The notes below the pieces were generated by a model. The model had not been told where the DNA came from. It made no database searches and was given only the letters and a program-made list of their open reading frames with translations. From assembly GCF_003201935.1 (NCBI RefSeq), contig NZ_QJJL01000003.1:620001-684000 (forward strand): a stretch of DNA of 64,000 bases, written 5' to 3'. This DNA comes from Loktanella sp. PT4BL. Its GTDB lineage: Bacteria > Pseudomonadota > Alphaproteobacteria > Rhodobacterales > Rhodobacteraceae. Made by a program: the position numbers and the translations under genes. This document shows, piece after piece, positions 43,248 to 53,179 of the stretch. Position 1 is the stretch's first letter. Every line of letters starts with the position of its first letter.

Positions 43248-44731
43248 TGGACCTTTTTGACGACGGGCCTGCCGACAATACGCCCGAGTTTTCGGTCTCC
43301 GAGATTTCCGGCGCAGTCAAAAAGGCGATTGAGGGCGGCTTTTCCCATGTCCGCGTGCGCGGTGAAGTGGGGCGCGTGTCGCGGCCTGCGTCGGGCCATA
43401 TTTATATGGATCTCAAGGACGATCGCGCGGTTCTGGCCGGTGTGATCTGGAAAGGCCGTGCGCAGGCGTTGGCGCAGCGTCCGGAAGAGGGGATGGAGGT
43501 GATTGCCACGGGCAAGCTCACGACATTCCCCGGTCAGTCGAAATACCAGATGGTGATCGAGGATATCGCCCCTGCCGGTGCCGGTGCGCTGATGGCGATG
43601 CTGGAAAAGCGCAAGGCGGCACTTGCGGCCGAGGGGCTCTTCGCGCCGGAGCGCAAGAAACCCTTGCCCTATCTGCCCGAGATCATCGGGGTGGTAACAT
43701 CGCCTTCAGGTGCGGTGATCCGCGATATTCTACACCGCCTGCGCGATCGTTTCCCGCGCAAGGTGCTGGTGTGGCCCGTGGCAGTGCAAGGGGCCAAATG
43801 TGCGCCCGAAGTGGCGGCAGCGATTGCAGGGTTCAATGCGCTCACACCGGGTGGTGCTTTGCCGCGTCCGGATTTGCTGATTGTGGCGCGGGGTGGTGGA
43901 TCGCTTGAGGACCTGTGGGGGTTCAACGAAGAGATTGTCGCGCGGGCGGCTGCGGCATCGGATATTCCGCTGATTTCTGCTGTGGGGCATGAAACCGATA
44001 CCACGCTGATTGATTTTGTCTCGGACATGCGCGCACCGACACCGACAGCAGCGGCGGAACTTGCTGTGCCTGTACGGATGGAACTGCTCGCTTGGGCAGA
44101 CCAGCAGGGCGCGCGCCTGAGCCGTGCTTTGACAACGGGCCTCGGGCAGCGCCAGCAACGCGTGCGCGATTTGGGGCGAGCCTTGCCGCAGGTGGATGCG
44201 CTGGTCGAAGGGCCGCGCCAGCGGTTGGATTACCTGGGTGAGCGACTGCCATCCGCACTGAAGGGTGCGGCTGCCAAGAAGCGTCTGCAGATGAGTGAGG
44301 CGGCGTTGCGTCCGGGTATTCTGTCACGCCGGCTGGCCGAGGATCAGCGGCGTTTGGCGGGGTTGTCCGAACGGCTGGCACCTGCGTTGAAACGCAGGAC
44401 ACGGGACGGGCGCATAGCGCTTGAGCAGACAGCGCGCGGTTTGCGCGGGACTGTTCTGCAAGACCGCGTTGCGCGCCATACTGAACGGCTGGACGTGCTG
44501 CTGCGCCGCCTGTCAGACCGCGCATCGCGCCAGCAGGCCGAACGTCTGGCGCGGCTGGACGCTCTGGAGCGCTTGCGCGAGACGCTGGGCTATGTCGAAA
44601 CCCTCAAACGCGGTTATGCCGTGGTAAGGGGTGACGGCGCAGTGGTGACAACCAAGGATGCGGCAGCCGGAGCGACTGCGCTGGAAATCGAGTTTGCGGA
44701 TGGCAAACTGCAGGTTGGCTCAGGACGATAG
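43244..44731 (+). CDS. xseA: Exodeoxyribonuclease VII large subunit
   Basis: XseA with XseB degrades single-stranded DNA into oligonucleotides in repair. The 495-residue protein has an N-terminal OB-fold (FSHVRVRGEVGRVSRPASGHIYMDLKDD) and a catalytic region with PSGAVIRDILHRLRDRFPRK. The conserved DLLIVARGGGSLEDLWGFNEE and GHETDTTLIDFVSDMRAPTPTAAAE blocks follow, and then a long Arg-rich coiled-coil. The small subunit gene xseB is not in the window. The 3' end overlaps the convergent secreted-protein gene by 12 bases. Confidence 0.97.
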   Translation: MMDLFDDGPADNTPEFSVSEISGAVKKAIEGGFSHVRVRGEVGRVSRPASGHIYMDLKDDRAVLAGVIWKGRAQALAQRPEEGMEVIATGKLTTFPGQSKYQMVIEDIAPAGAGALMAMLEKRKAALAAEGLFAPERKKPLPYLPEIIGVVTSPSGAVIRDILHRLRDRFPRKVLVWPVAVQGAKCAPEVAAAIAGFNALTPGGALPRPDLLIVARGGGSLEDLWGFNEEIVARAAAASDIPLISAVGHETDTTLIDFVSDMRAPTPTAAAELAVPVRMELLAWADQQGARLSRALTTGLGQRQQRVRDLGRALPQVDALVEGPRQRLDYLGERLPSALKGAAAKKRLQMSEAALRPGILSRRLAEDQRRLAGLSERLAPALKRRTRDGRIALEQTARGLRGTVLQDRVARHTERLDVLLRRLSDRASRQQAERLARLDALERLRETLGYVETLKRGYAVVRGDGAVVTTKDAAAGATALEIEFADGKLQVGSGR

Positions 44732-45106
44732 ATCGTTGCAGATCAGCGGTGCGTCGCTTTCGGGGACCTCGTAGATGACCGTCGTGTTGGGCCGCGTGGT
44801 ATAAACCCCGCGCAGGCCCTCGGGTTCTGCATAGATTTCCCAGCACTTGCGTTCCGGATCACCGTCGTAACGGAAACAGATATCACCCTTGCTCTCGAAC
44901 CAGACGCCATATTGGCAGGTGCCGTCAAAAGCCGACCACATGACCCGTTTGCCCTCCAGATACCGCTCGATCCCGAAAAGCGGGTTGGTTGCGGTGCGGA
45001 ATGTGATGGTCCGGCCCGTGACATAGGCGTCGAATTCGGGGCCGGTCATGGTGTCTTGCGCCACCGCAGGGGTCGCAAGCAGGAGCCATATCGCCAGGCT
45101 ACGCAT
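44720..45106 (-). CDS. Secreted protein of unknown function, downstream of alkB
   Basis: This product (about 128 residues from the ATG at 45106; an alternative ATG is at 45121) begins MRSLAIWLLLATPAVAQD, a clear signal peptide. The mature part contains four cysteines, in GTCQY, DICFRY, RKCWEI and LICND, likely two disulfides, and a central FRTATNPLFGIERYLEGKRVMW. It is a short periplasmic protein of a type seen in Rhodobacterales, without a known function. It overlaps the alkB 3' end, so it is probably translated from the same message. Confidence 0.75.
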   Translation of the reverse strand: MRSLAIWLLLATPAVAQDTMTGPEFDAYVTGRTITFRTATNPLFGIERYLEGKRVMWSAFDGTCQYGVWFESKGDICFRYDGDPERKCWEIYAEPEGLRGVYTTRPNTTVIYEVPESDAPLICNDLSS

Positions 45107-46115
45107 TGCGCCACCTTTCAACCCGCGGATCCATGATCCGCCGCCAAAGCGGGGGGACCAGCGCGATACTGGCCATCAGCGGGAGCGGGCGGGGCAGCAT
45201 AGGGGCGTCGTCGGGATTATTCAGTTCGGGATAAGGCCGCGCAGGATGCGCGTGGTGATCGGAGTGCCGCGTGGCGTTCAGCAGCATCATCGAAGAGAAC
45301 CAATGCGGGCTGTTCCAGCTGTGTCTGGAGGAGACAGGCTCGGGCTTGCCGTTGTCGCGGATGGTGCGGACAAGCCCGTAGTGCTGCACATAATCGGACA
45401 TCAAGAGTTGCGACTGCGCGTATAGCGAAAGTGCGCCATATGCGACAAGTGCCTGCCATCCGCCCAGCAGGAACGCCGATGTCAGACAAAGAAGACTACC
45501 ACCCACATAGACCGCGTAGGGGTTGCGCCATGCGGGGCGTCCTATCCGGTCCAGACGCGCTTTTTCGGCGCGGTAGCCCTCACGGAATGAACCTGTCCAC
45601 GCGCGGATCATATAGCGATAGAGGCTTTCGCCCTTGCGCGATGTGTTGGGGTCTGCGGGGGTGGCCACATGCGGGTGATGTACCAGCACATGCGCAGAGG
45701 TATGGTGCCCGAACATAAGCGTGATGTAGCACCACATGCCAAGCCGGTGCAGAGCGCGGGTGGGGCGGTGGATCAGCTCATGCGCATTGGCGTTGCTGAT
45801 CTGGCCGAACCAAAGCCCTGCGGCAAAGAATATCCCGGTCTTTGCCAGTGGCGTGAGGTCAGCCTTCGCGAGCGACCATACAACAACAGGCAGCAGGCAA
45901 AAATGTGTCAGAGCAATTGCAACAGATAACGCGGCATCCTGCGATGCCGCGCCGGCGGCGGTTTCTTTCCTGATCAACCGGTCCAGCAGGCTTGTCATTG
46001 CTGTCAAATAAACAACCGCAGCAATCACCCAGCCGCCCCCCAGAAAGGCGCCGGCGCCGATCAGGGCCGCGGGGGTCAGGGTGGCAAGGCCGAAATGCAA
46101 AAGACGTGGTTCCAT
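45099..46115 (-). CDS. Alkane 1-monooxygenase (AlkB-like integral membrane di-iron hydroxylase)
   Basis: This product (about 338 residues, several membrane spans) is a member of the AlkB/XylM branch of the fatty acid desaturase superfamily. The histidine boxes are HELIHR (about residues 112-117), HHTSAHVLVHHPHVATPADP (about 137-156) and NATRHSDHH near residue 285, with DYVQHYGLVR before it. The second box differs from the usual EHxxGHHxxVATPxDP spacing. Hydrocarbon hydroxylation needs rubredoxin and its reductase, which are not nearby. An in-frame ATG at 46145 is an alternative start. Confidence 0.88.
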   Translation of the reverse strand: MEPRLLHFGLATLTPAALIGAGAFLGGGWVIAAVVYLTAMTSLLDRLIRKETAAGAASQDAALSVAIALTHFCLLPVVVWSLAKADLTPLAKTGIFFAAGLWFGQISNANAHELIHRPTRALHRLGMWCYITLMFGHHTSAHVLVHHPHVATPADPNTSRKGESLYRYMIRAWTGSFREGYRAEKARLDRIGRPAWRNPYAVYVGGSLLCLTSAFLLGGWQALVAYGALSLYAQSQLLMSDYVQHYGLVRTIRDNGKPEPVSSRHSWNSPHWFSSMMLLNATRHSDHHAHPARPYPELNNPDDAPMLPRPLPLMASIALVPPLWRRIMDPRVERWRNA

Positions 46116-46258
46116 GTTTCGGATAGTTAGCACGGGTTTCCGCATGGTGTAGCGGAAATTGCATTGCTGCGCGGTTTGGCCGTCTCGGGTGTCGCTTTTG
46201 CGTGGTTTGGCTGCGCGCGGAGACGTATGTTGGCCCTAACGAGATGAGGAAAGGCGTG

Positions 46259-47950
46259 ATGGCTTTGGACAACCGCAAAGGTGTTTGGAAATCCGGCAAG
46301 GGCAAAGGGCGGCACCGTACCAAGGGGCGTGCGCTTGATGATGCCGCATGGGACGAGGTCCGCACGCTCTTGGGTGATCGCCCGCGTCGGCGTGATCTGC
46401 TGATCGAGTTTCTGCATCTGATCCAGGATACCTACGGCCACCTTTCTGCCGCGCATCTGCGCGCCTTGGCCGAGGAAATGCGCCTGAGCCAGGCCGAGGT
46501 TTACGAGGTCGCGACCTTCTATGCCCATTTTGATGTGGTGAAAGAAGGCGAAGCGGCTCCGCCTGCGCTGACGATCCGCGTCTGCGATAGCCTGTCATGC
46601 GAATTGGCGGGCGGACAGCAGTTGAAAGCGGCCCTCAAAGAGGGTTTGGACCCTGCCGAAGTCCGCGTCTTGCGTGCGCCCTGCATGGGGCGATGTGACA
46701 CTGCGCCGGTGTTGGAGTTGGGCCATAACCACATCGACCACGCGACGGTCGAGAAGGTACAAGCGGCCATCGCGGCGGGTGAAACGCACGCGCATCTGCC
46801 CGATTATCAAGGCTATGCAGATTACGTGGCGACAGGTGGCTATGCAGAGCTTCAGTCATTGCGCGACAGTGGCAATTGGGAAGACGTCCAGGACAAAGTG
46901 CTGGCCTCTGGCCTGCGCGGTTTGGGTGGTGCCGGTTTTCCATCGGGCAAGAAATGGGGTTTTGTGCGCGGCAATGCGGGCCCGCGCTATCTGGCCGTGA
47001 ACGGGGACGAGGGCGAACCGGGGACGTTCAAGGACCGTTACTATCTGGAACGCACCCCGCATGTGTTCCTTGAAGGCATGCTGATCGCCGCCTGGGCGGT
47101 CGAGGCCGAGACGTGTTTTATCTATATGCGCGACGAATATCCTGCAGTGCTGGAAATCCTGGCGCGCGAGATCAGGGCGCTTGAGGATGCGGGGGTCGTG
47201 GCGGCGGGTTATATCGATCTGCGGCGCGGTGCGGGCGCTTATATCTGCGGCGAAGAATCCGCGATGATCGAAAGCATCGAAGGCAAACGCGGCATTCCGC
47301 GCCACCGGCCACCCTTTGTGGCACAGGTCGGCATCTTTGATCGCCCCACTTTGGTGCACAACGTTGAAACGCTTTATTGGGTCGCGCGGATTTGCCGTGA
47401 AGGGCCTGAAATTCTGAGCAGTGTGGAAAAGAACGGGCGCAAAGGGCTGCGGTCCTACTCTGTCTCTGGCCGGGTTGCCGCGCCTGGAGTGTATCTGTTG
47501 CCTGCGGGATCAACGATCATGGATGTTATCGACGCCGCTGGCGGCATGGCCGAGGGGCATGTGTTCAAAGCCTATCAGCCGGGTGGCCCCTCATCAGGTC
47601 TATTGCCTGCGTCCATCAATGATGTGCCGCTGGATTTCGACACATTGCAGCCTTTGGGCACCTTCATCGGCTCTGCCGCTGTTGTCGTGCTGTCCGATCA
47701 GGACCGCGCCCGTGATGCGGCGCTGAACATGCTGCGGTTTTTCGAGGATGAAAGCTGCGGGCAATGCACGCCTTGCCGTGTGGGGTGCGAAAAGGCCGTG
47801 AAGCTGATGCAGGCGGACACGTGGGATCAGCCTCTTCTGACCGATCTGTGCACAGCGATGGCCGATGCATCAATCTGCGGTCTGGGGCAGGCGGCGCCCA
47901 ATCCGATCAAGCTGGTGATGCAGCATTTCAAGGATGAGGTGTCGGGTTAA
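46259..47950 (+). CDS. NuoE-NuoF fusion protein (diaphorase-type NADH-binding subunit)
   Basis: The 563-residue protein fuses a NuoE-like 2Fe-2S domain to a NuoF-like flavoprotein. The NuoE part (about residues 30-185) has cysteines in CDSLSCELAGG and CMGRCDTAP. The NuoF part has GLGGAGFPSGKKW and GDEGEPGTFKDR for NADH and FMN, and a C-terminal 4Fe-4S motif ESCGQCTPCRVG. Such fusions usually serve NAD-dependent formate dehydrogenases or hydrogenases. No catalytic subunit follows; ftsY is next. It is divergent from alkB. GAGGAAAGGCGTG precedes the ATG. Confidence 0.88.
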   Translation: MALDNRKGVWKSGKGKGRHRTKGRALDDAAWDEVRTLLGDRPRRRDLLIEFLHLIQDTYGHLSAAHLRALAEEMRLSQAEVYEVATFYAHFDVVKEGEAAPPALTIRVCDSLSCELAGGQQLKAALKEGLDPAEVRVLRAPCMGRCDTAPVLELGHNHIDHATVEKVQAAIAAGETHAHLPDYQGYADYVATGGYAELQSLRDSGNWEDVQDKVLASGLRGLGGAGFPSGKKWGFVRGNAGPRYLAVNGDEGEPGTFKDRYYLERTPHVFLEGMLIAAWAVEAETCFIYMRDEYPAVLEILAREIRALEDAGVVAAGYIDLRRGAGAYICGEESAMIESIEGKRGIPRHRPPFVAQVGIFDRPTLVHNVETLYWVARICREGPEILSSVEKNGRKGLRSYSVSGRVAAPGVYLLPAGSTIMDVIDAAGGMAEGHVFKAYQPGGPSSGLLPASINDVPLDFDTLQPLGTFIGSAAVVVLSDQDRARDAALNMLRFFEDESCGQCTPCRVGCEKAVKLMQADTWDQPLLTDLCTAMADASICGLGQAAPNPIKLVMQHFKDEVSG

Positions 47951-48020
47951 ACCGCGTTGAGGCTTTCCAAACCTGTCCTGCATCATTAGGTGATAGGAAA
48001 GGCTGCTGCGGTTGATCGAG

Positions 48021-49279
<1,259 letters not shown>

Positions 49280-49283
<4 letters not shown>

Positions 49284-49378
49284 GACGACTTATTGCGGCA
49301 TCGCTTTTTGCGTTTTTGCCGCTACTGGCACTGGGTGACAAGACACTGGCAGTCATCTGGCATCCGGGGCGCATGTGA
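49280..49378 (+). CDS. 32-residue ORF coupled to ftsY and the transporter gene
   Basis: A GTG at 49280 overlaps the ftsY stop (GTGA), and the frame runs 32 codons. It ends ATGTGA, overlapping the GTG start of the next gene at 49375. The product begins MRRLIAASLFAFLPLLALGD, a typical signal or membrane-anchor sequence. It could be a small translated leader or merely the sequence that couples the two genes. No family was recognised. Confidence 0.4.
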
Positions 49379-50286
49379 ACGAGCTTGGCGCATGGCTGGT
49401 TGCGATTTCGGGCACGCCGGAGGGCGCGCGGCTGGCCACCGTTTTCGCGCTGGTTTCGGCGCTGGCCCATGCGATTTTCGGGGCGTTGCAGAAAGGGCGC
49501 TATGATCCGTGGCTGACGCGGGGGGCGATTGATGGCTGGCTGTTTGTGTTGTCAGCGCCCATCGCGCTTTTTGTCGTACCCTGGCCGAACCTGACCACGG
49601 GCGTCATCCTTGTGGGCGCGATCGTGATCCATTTTGCCTATAAGGTGACGATGGCCATGGCCTATGAACGGGCGGCTTATACGGTGGTTTATCCGGTCGT
49701 GCGGGGCACGGGGCCCTTGGTAACCGTGCTGGCGGCGTCGCTGTTTTTTGGAGAGTATTTTACGCCGATGCAGTGGGTCGGGGTGGCCTGTCTGAGCGGG
49801 GGGATTTTACTGCTGGCGGTGCGGAATATTGCCGAAGAGGTGCTGGACCCGCGGACGTTGAAACTGGGGTTGATGTGGGCCTTGGCGGGGGGGATCCTGG
49901 TCGCAATCTATACGACCTATGATGCTTATGGTATCCGCCAAAGCCCTGATCCCTTTACCTTTCTGGCGTGGTTCTTCTTTGTCACCGCCATTGATTTCCC
50001 GCTCCTCGCGGCGTGGCGCTATCGGCGCATGGCGCGGCAACCTGTACTCGGGCCGCTCATGTGGCGGGGGTTTGTTGGTGCCTTGATTGCCTGGGTCAGC
50101 TTTGGCGGCGTTCTTTTGGCGACACGTTTGGACAAAGTCGGTGAAGCGGCAGTGCTGCGCGAAACATCCGTGGTTTTTGCCGCATTGATCGGCTGGTTTA
50201 TCATGGGCGAAAAAGTAGGCCCGCGCCGCCTGTTCTTGATGGCGCTGGTTGCACTCGGCGCTGTCATCGTGGAAATGGGTGGTTAA
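49375..50286 (+). CDS. DMT superfamily (EamA) transporter
   Basis: This 303-residue inner-membrane protein with about 10 hydrophobic helices is arranged as two EamA-type repeats. The first half carries MAYERAAYTVVYPVVRGTGPLVTVLAASLFFGE. The second half ends LRETSVVFAALIGWFIMGEKVGPRR, the corresponding repeat motif. EamA proteins export amino acids and other metabolites; the substrate is unknown. The likely start is GTG at 49375, overlapping the short ORF. It is followed 11 bases later by ispZ. Confidence 0.9.
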   Translation: MNELGAWLVAISGTPEGARLATVFALVSALAHAIFGALQKGRYDPWLTRGAIDGWLFVLSAPIALFVVPWPNLTTGVILVGAIVIHFAYKVTMAMAYERAAYTVVYPVVRGTGPLVTVLAASLFFGEYFTPMQWVGVACLSGGILLLAVRNIAEEVLDPRTLKLGLMWALAGGILVAIYTTYDAYGIRQSPDPFTFLAWFFFVTAIDFPLLAAWRYRRMARQPVLGPLMWRGFVGALIAWVSFGGVLLATRLDKVGEAAVLRETSVVFAALIGWFIMGEKVGPRRLFLMALVALGAVIVEMGG

Positions 50287-50297
50287 AGGAGACATTT

Positions 50298-50909
50298 ATG
50301 GCTGAGAAAACCATCAATCCAATTCTGAAACAGGTCTTGGAGCTTGGGCCAACGATTGCGTTTTTCCTGATCTATTTGCGGATCAGGGATGAGACATTTA
50401 CCTTTGGTGGCGCTGAATACACCGGCTTTATTGTCTCTGCCCTGATCTTTATTCCGATCCTGTTGGCGGCGATGGCTGTGCTATGGATGCTGACAGGCAA
50501 GCTGAGCCGGATGCAGGTTTTCACTGCCTTCATGGTGATCTTCTTCGGCGGTCTGACGGCCTATTTCAATGATGAGCGGTTCTTCAAAATGAAAACGACC
50601 ATCGTTTACGGCGTCATGGCGGGCCTGTTGGGGATCGGTTTGCTGCGAGGGCAGAGCTATTTGCAATACGTCATGGAAGAGTTCCTGCCGATGGAAAAAG
50701 AGGGCTGGATGATCTTTACCCGCCGTCTTTGCTATATGTTTGCGGCGCTGGGAATTGCGAATGAAATCATCTGGCGCACACAGACCACTGACGTTTGGGT
50801 CAAGCTGGAGACCTTTGCTTTCCCTGCGGTGCTGATGGTGTTCCTCTGGGTGCAGATTTACAAGCTGCAGCGCTATTTCATCGAACCTGCAGAGGTGGCG
50901 AAAGACTAA
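50298..50909 (+). CDS. ispZ: Inner-membrane-spanning protein YciB (septation protein IspZ)
   Basis: This 203-residue polytopic protein belongs to the IspZ/YciB family, linked to septation and envelope integrity. Landmarks are NPILKQVLELGPTIAFFLIYLR at the start, the GGLTAYFNDERFFKMKTTIVYGVMAG block, and WMIFTRRLCYMFAALGIANEIIWR in the second half. AAAGGAGACATTT precedes the ATG. Its stop shares a 4-base overlap (CTAA) with that of the convergent PilZ gene. ftsY-transporter-ispZ clustering is common in Rhodobacterales. Confidence 0.95.
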   Translation: MAEKTINPILKQVLELGPTIAFFLIYLRIRDETFTFGGAEYTGFIVSALIFIPILLAAMAVLWMLTGKLSRMQVFTAFMVIFFGGLTAYFNDERFFKMKTTIVYGVMAGLLGIGLLRGQSYLQYVMEEFLPMEKEGWMIFTRRLCYMFAALGIANEIIWRTQTTDVWVKLETFAFPAVLMVFLWVQIYKLQRYFIEPAEVAKD

Positions 50910-51235
50910 CGCATTTCGCGATAATGCAAGCCACCGGCGCGGTGCTGGTGATAGTTCCCTTTATCGCGCCGGTAGCGCAGCGTATCGACCTGTAAGTCTG
51001 TGAGATGCGGGCGAAATGTAATGCCTGCACGTGTCCCTGAAACCCAGCGGACAATTGCCACTGCCTTGTGGTTGAGAACCTGGAACGTCACCTTCTCGCC
51101 GCGGGTCAGTTGGCCAGCGGATGCAAGGCGCGCGCCGGTGGTGTTGACGTCAAGAACCGTACATTCGACCGGTCCTGACGGTGTGGAAAGCCTGACCGGA
51201 AACTGTGTTGGATAGCGATGTGGACGATATTGCAT
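50906..51235 (-). CDS. PilZ domain protein, degenerate c-di-GMP motif
   Basis: This 109-residue protein has the PilZ beta-barrel pattern: YPTQFPVRLST, then ECTVLDVNTTGARLAS, and AIVRWVSGTRAGITF. In active PilZ domains an RxxxR motif is followed by (D/N)xSxxG. Here the first is not intact (RPHRY) and the second reads DVNTTG with Asn for Ser, so c-di-GMP binding may be weak or absent. It overlaps ispZ at the 3' end. Confidence 0.8.
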   Translation of the reverse strand: MQYRPHRYPTQFPVRLSTPSGPVECTVLDVNTTGARLASAGQLTRGEKVTFQVLNHKAVAIVRWVSGTRAGITFRPHLTDLQVDTLRYRRDKGNYHQHRAGGLHYREMR

Positions 51236-51291
51236 GGCGGGCCCCAGTTTATTGGATGGGACCTTGATAAACGCGCCTCGCTAACAAACCG

Positions 51292-51999
51292 TTACGTTTG
51301 CTTGCGAAAAAGGATATTCTGCGCGCCGGTGTCTTTGCGGAAGTCGCCACGTTTTTCAGCGGCCACCGCCCGACCGCGCTGAACCCCGGGGCGCGCGCCC
51401 ATCGTATCCAGCCAGCGCGCCATATGCGGCTTGTCATCGAGGGTTTGCTGCTGGCCCTCCCAAAGTGACGCCCAGCCCCAGATCGCCATATCCGCAATCG
51501 AATAGAAATCACCCGCCACGAATTCATGTTTGGCCAGCTGTCTGTCCAGCACACCGTAAAGCCGCGCGGTTTCATTGCGGTAGCGGTCTTTGGCATAGGG
51601 CAGATCGTTGGGTGGGTCCATTGCGGGCGCGTATTTCAGGAAATGATGCGCCTGTCCCGCCATTGGGCCTAGCCCGCCCATTTGCCACATCAGCCACTGA
51701 TCCACACTGATGCGGTCGCGTTCGCTCGCGCCATAGAACTGTCCGGTCTTGCGGGCGAGGTATTGCAGGATCGCGCCGGATTCAAAGATTGAAATCGGGG
51801 TCCCGTCCGGCCCATCCGGATCGACAATTGCCGGCATCCGGTTGTTGGGAGAAATCGCAAGAAACGCGGGTTTGAACTGATCGCCCGCACCGATATCAAC
51901 CAGATGGAGCGTATAGGGCAGCCCCATCTCCTCGAGTGCAATCGTGGCCTTCCATCCGTTGGGTGTGGGCCAGAAATAGAGGTCAATCGGTTTGGGCAT
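51292..51999 (-). CDS. Glutathione S-transferase family protein
   Basis: This 235-residue cytosolic protein has an N-terminal thioredoxin-like domain (IDLYFWPTPNGWKATIALEEMGLPY and the cis-Pro loop NNRMPAIVDPDG). The SIFESGAILQYLA glutathione-binding element and a helical C-terminal domain with FSIADMAIWGW-type residues follow. It is closest to the YghU/YfcG (Ure2-like) group, which often act as disulfide reductases. The substrate is unknown. It lies 30 bases downstream of an alpha/beta hydrolase gene on the same strand. Confidence 0.92.
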   Translation of the reverse strand: MPKPIDLYFWPTPNGWKATIALEEMGLPYTLHLVDIGAGDQFKPAFLAISPNNRMPAIVDPDGPDGTPISIFESGAILQYLARKTGQFYGASERDRISVDQWLMWQMGGLGPMAGQAHHFLKYAPAMDPPNDLPYAKDRYRNETARLYGVLDRQLAKHEFVAGDFYSIADMAIWGWASLWEGQQQTLDDKPHMARWLDTMGARPGVQRGRAVAAEKRGDFRKDTGAQNILFRKQT

Positions 52000-52028
52000 C
52001 GTTTCACACGTGGCTTAAGATGTCCGTA

Positions 52029-52931
52029 TCATCGCATCTGTCCACGAAAGGACAAGCTCCTATTCACGGTCGCATGAGGTGCCATCTCGGGAACTGTGTC
52101 GCAAACGGACTGCAGATACGCCAAGGGGGTTAGCGCGGGACTGTGCAGCAAGCGCCGATAGAAGGCGCAGACGTCTTTGCGCAGATAGCCGGACCAATGG
52201 CAAATGCCTGTCTGCGATTGCGAAAGCGAAAAACCTGCAGAGGTCAGTGCTGATTGCATTGTCTGGCAGTCAATATTGACATCGAGCAACTTTTGATGCC
52301 GCAGGCGGCCACGACCGACAGTCGGGCCCCAATGCGGCAGAGCGGCACGCAAGAGCAAATCGAACAGCGTGTTGGCCCTGCTGCGGATATTGATGATCTC
52401 GGTGCTGCCTCCGACACGGCTACCCAAGGCGCTCTTAAGTTCATGTTCGAACACCGCAGCTGCAATCAGAATGACGCGTGATACAGTGCCGCAAGGGAGC
52501 GCAGACAATGCGCTTACTGCAACCCGGGCACCCAAGGAATGTGCAACGATGTGAATGGGCCGGTGTGGCGTTTGCGCCCTGATACGGCAAATCAGGGCCG
52601 CAAGTGCCTTCGCGGCGCAGGCGGCTTGGGCATGGGCTTGCCAGATGGTGCCGCTTGCATGCCAGCCAAACCCGATCGCCAGACCTTTTCTTCCCTGTAG
52701 CCCCAGTCGGCGTGGCCATGACGCGACGCGCTTGAAGCGCCGGTCGGGGTTGTAGGCGTAAATCTGGCGTTGAGGGTCACGTGCGGGGTCGGCAGGATCG
52801 TATTTGAAGCCGTGCAGCATAATGACGATCGGAGCGTCTGGATCGAGGCCCCGCAGTGCCGATTCGAGCTTGTAGTCACAGGGGGGCGTGCTTTGTGTCA
52901 CCGCGAGGTGGGCCATGTGATAATCCCGCAT
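52029..52931 (-). CDS. Alpha/beta hydrolase of unknown substrate
   Basis: This product (about 300 residues from the ATG at 52931; other in-frame starts at 52916 and upstream) has an alpha/beta hydrolase core. The oxyanion region is PIVIMLHGFKYDP and the nucleophile elbow is HIVAHSLGARVAVSAL, with Ser near residue 136. There is no signal peptide. The sequence is Ala- and Arg-rich. The family resembles lipase-like cytosolic hydrolases of Rhodobacterales. It is divergent from metZ, sharing a 311-base region that holds the metZ riboswitch. Confidence 0.82.
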   Translation of the reverse strand: MRDYHMAHLAVTQSTPPCDYKLESALRGLDPDAPIVIMLHGFKYDPADPARDPQRQIYAYNPDRRFKRVASWPRRLGLQGRKGLAIGFGWHASGTIWQAHAQAACAAKALAALICRIRAQTPHRPIHIVAHSLGARVAVSALSALPCGTVSRVILIAAAVFEHELKSALGSRVGGSTEIINIRSRANTLFDLLLRAALPHWGPTVGRGRLRHQKLLDVNIDCQTMQSALTSAGFSLSQSQTGICHWSGYLRKDVCAFYRRLLHSPALTPLAYLQSVCDTVPEMAPHATVNRSLSFRGQMR

Positions 52932-53110
52932 TGCTTGACGGGTGCGTGCCACGACTATTCGACGTCTATGTGACGTTTGTTCAAAGGTTGTGTGACAGTG
53001 AGGTGGCATATCTTGTAGTGCAAGGCGTGCGATCGGCGATATCTGCTATCGTTTGTCATGGGTGTTCATGCCGTCTTGATTTTTGCCCGGCAGCGGCGTA
53101 TCGCCTCTTC

Positions 53111-53163
53111 CGTGGCGATTTGTTACCGGATTGCGGGCCACGTTAAACATGCCGCTAAAGAGG
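53111..53163 (+). promoter_or_regulatory. SAM-II riboswitch upstream of metZ
   Basis: The SAM-II core is recognisable. P1 is CGTGGC (53111-53116) with GCCACG (53137-53142). The loop contains the conserved GATTTG...ACCGGATTGC, and the 3' strand is GTTAAACATG followed by CCGCTAAAGAGG. GCGG (53133-53136) is complementary to CCGC (53152-53155), supporting the pseudoknot. SAM-II is known upstream of methionine genes in alphaproteobacteria. Binding of S-adenosylmethionine should lower metZ expression. Confidence 0.88.
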
Positions 53164-53179
53164 ACTCTAGGTTGATCAA

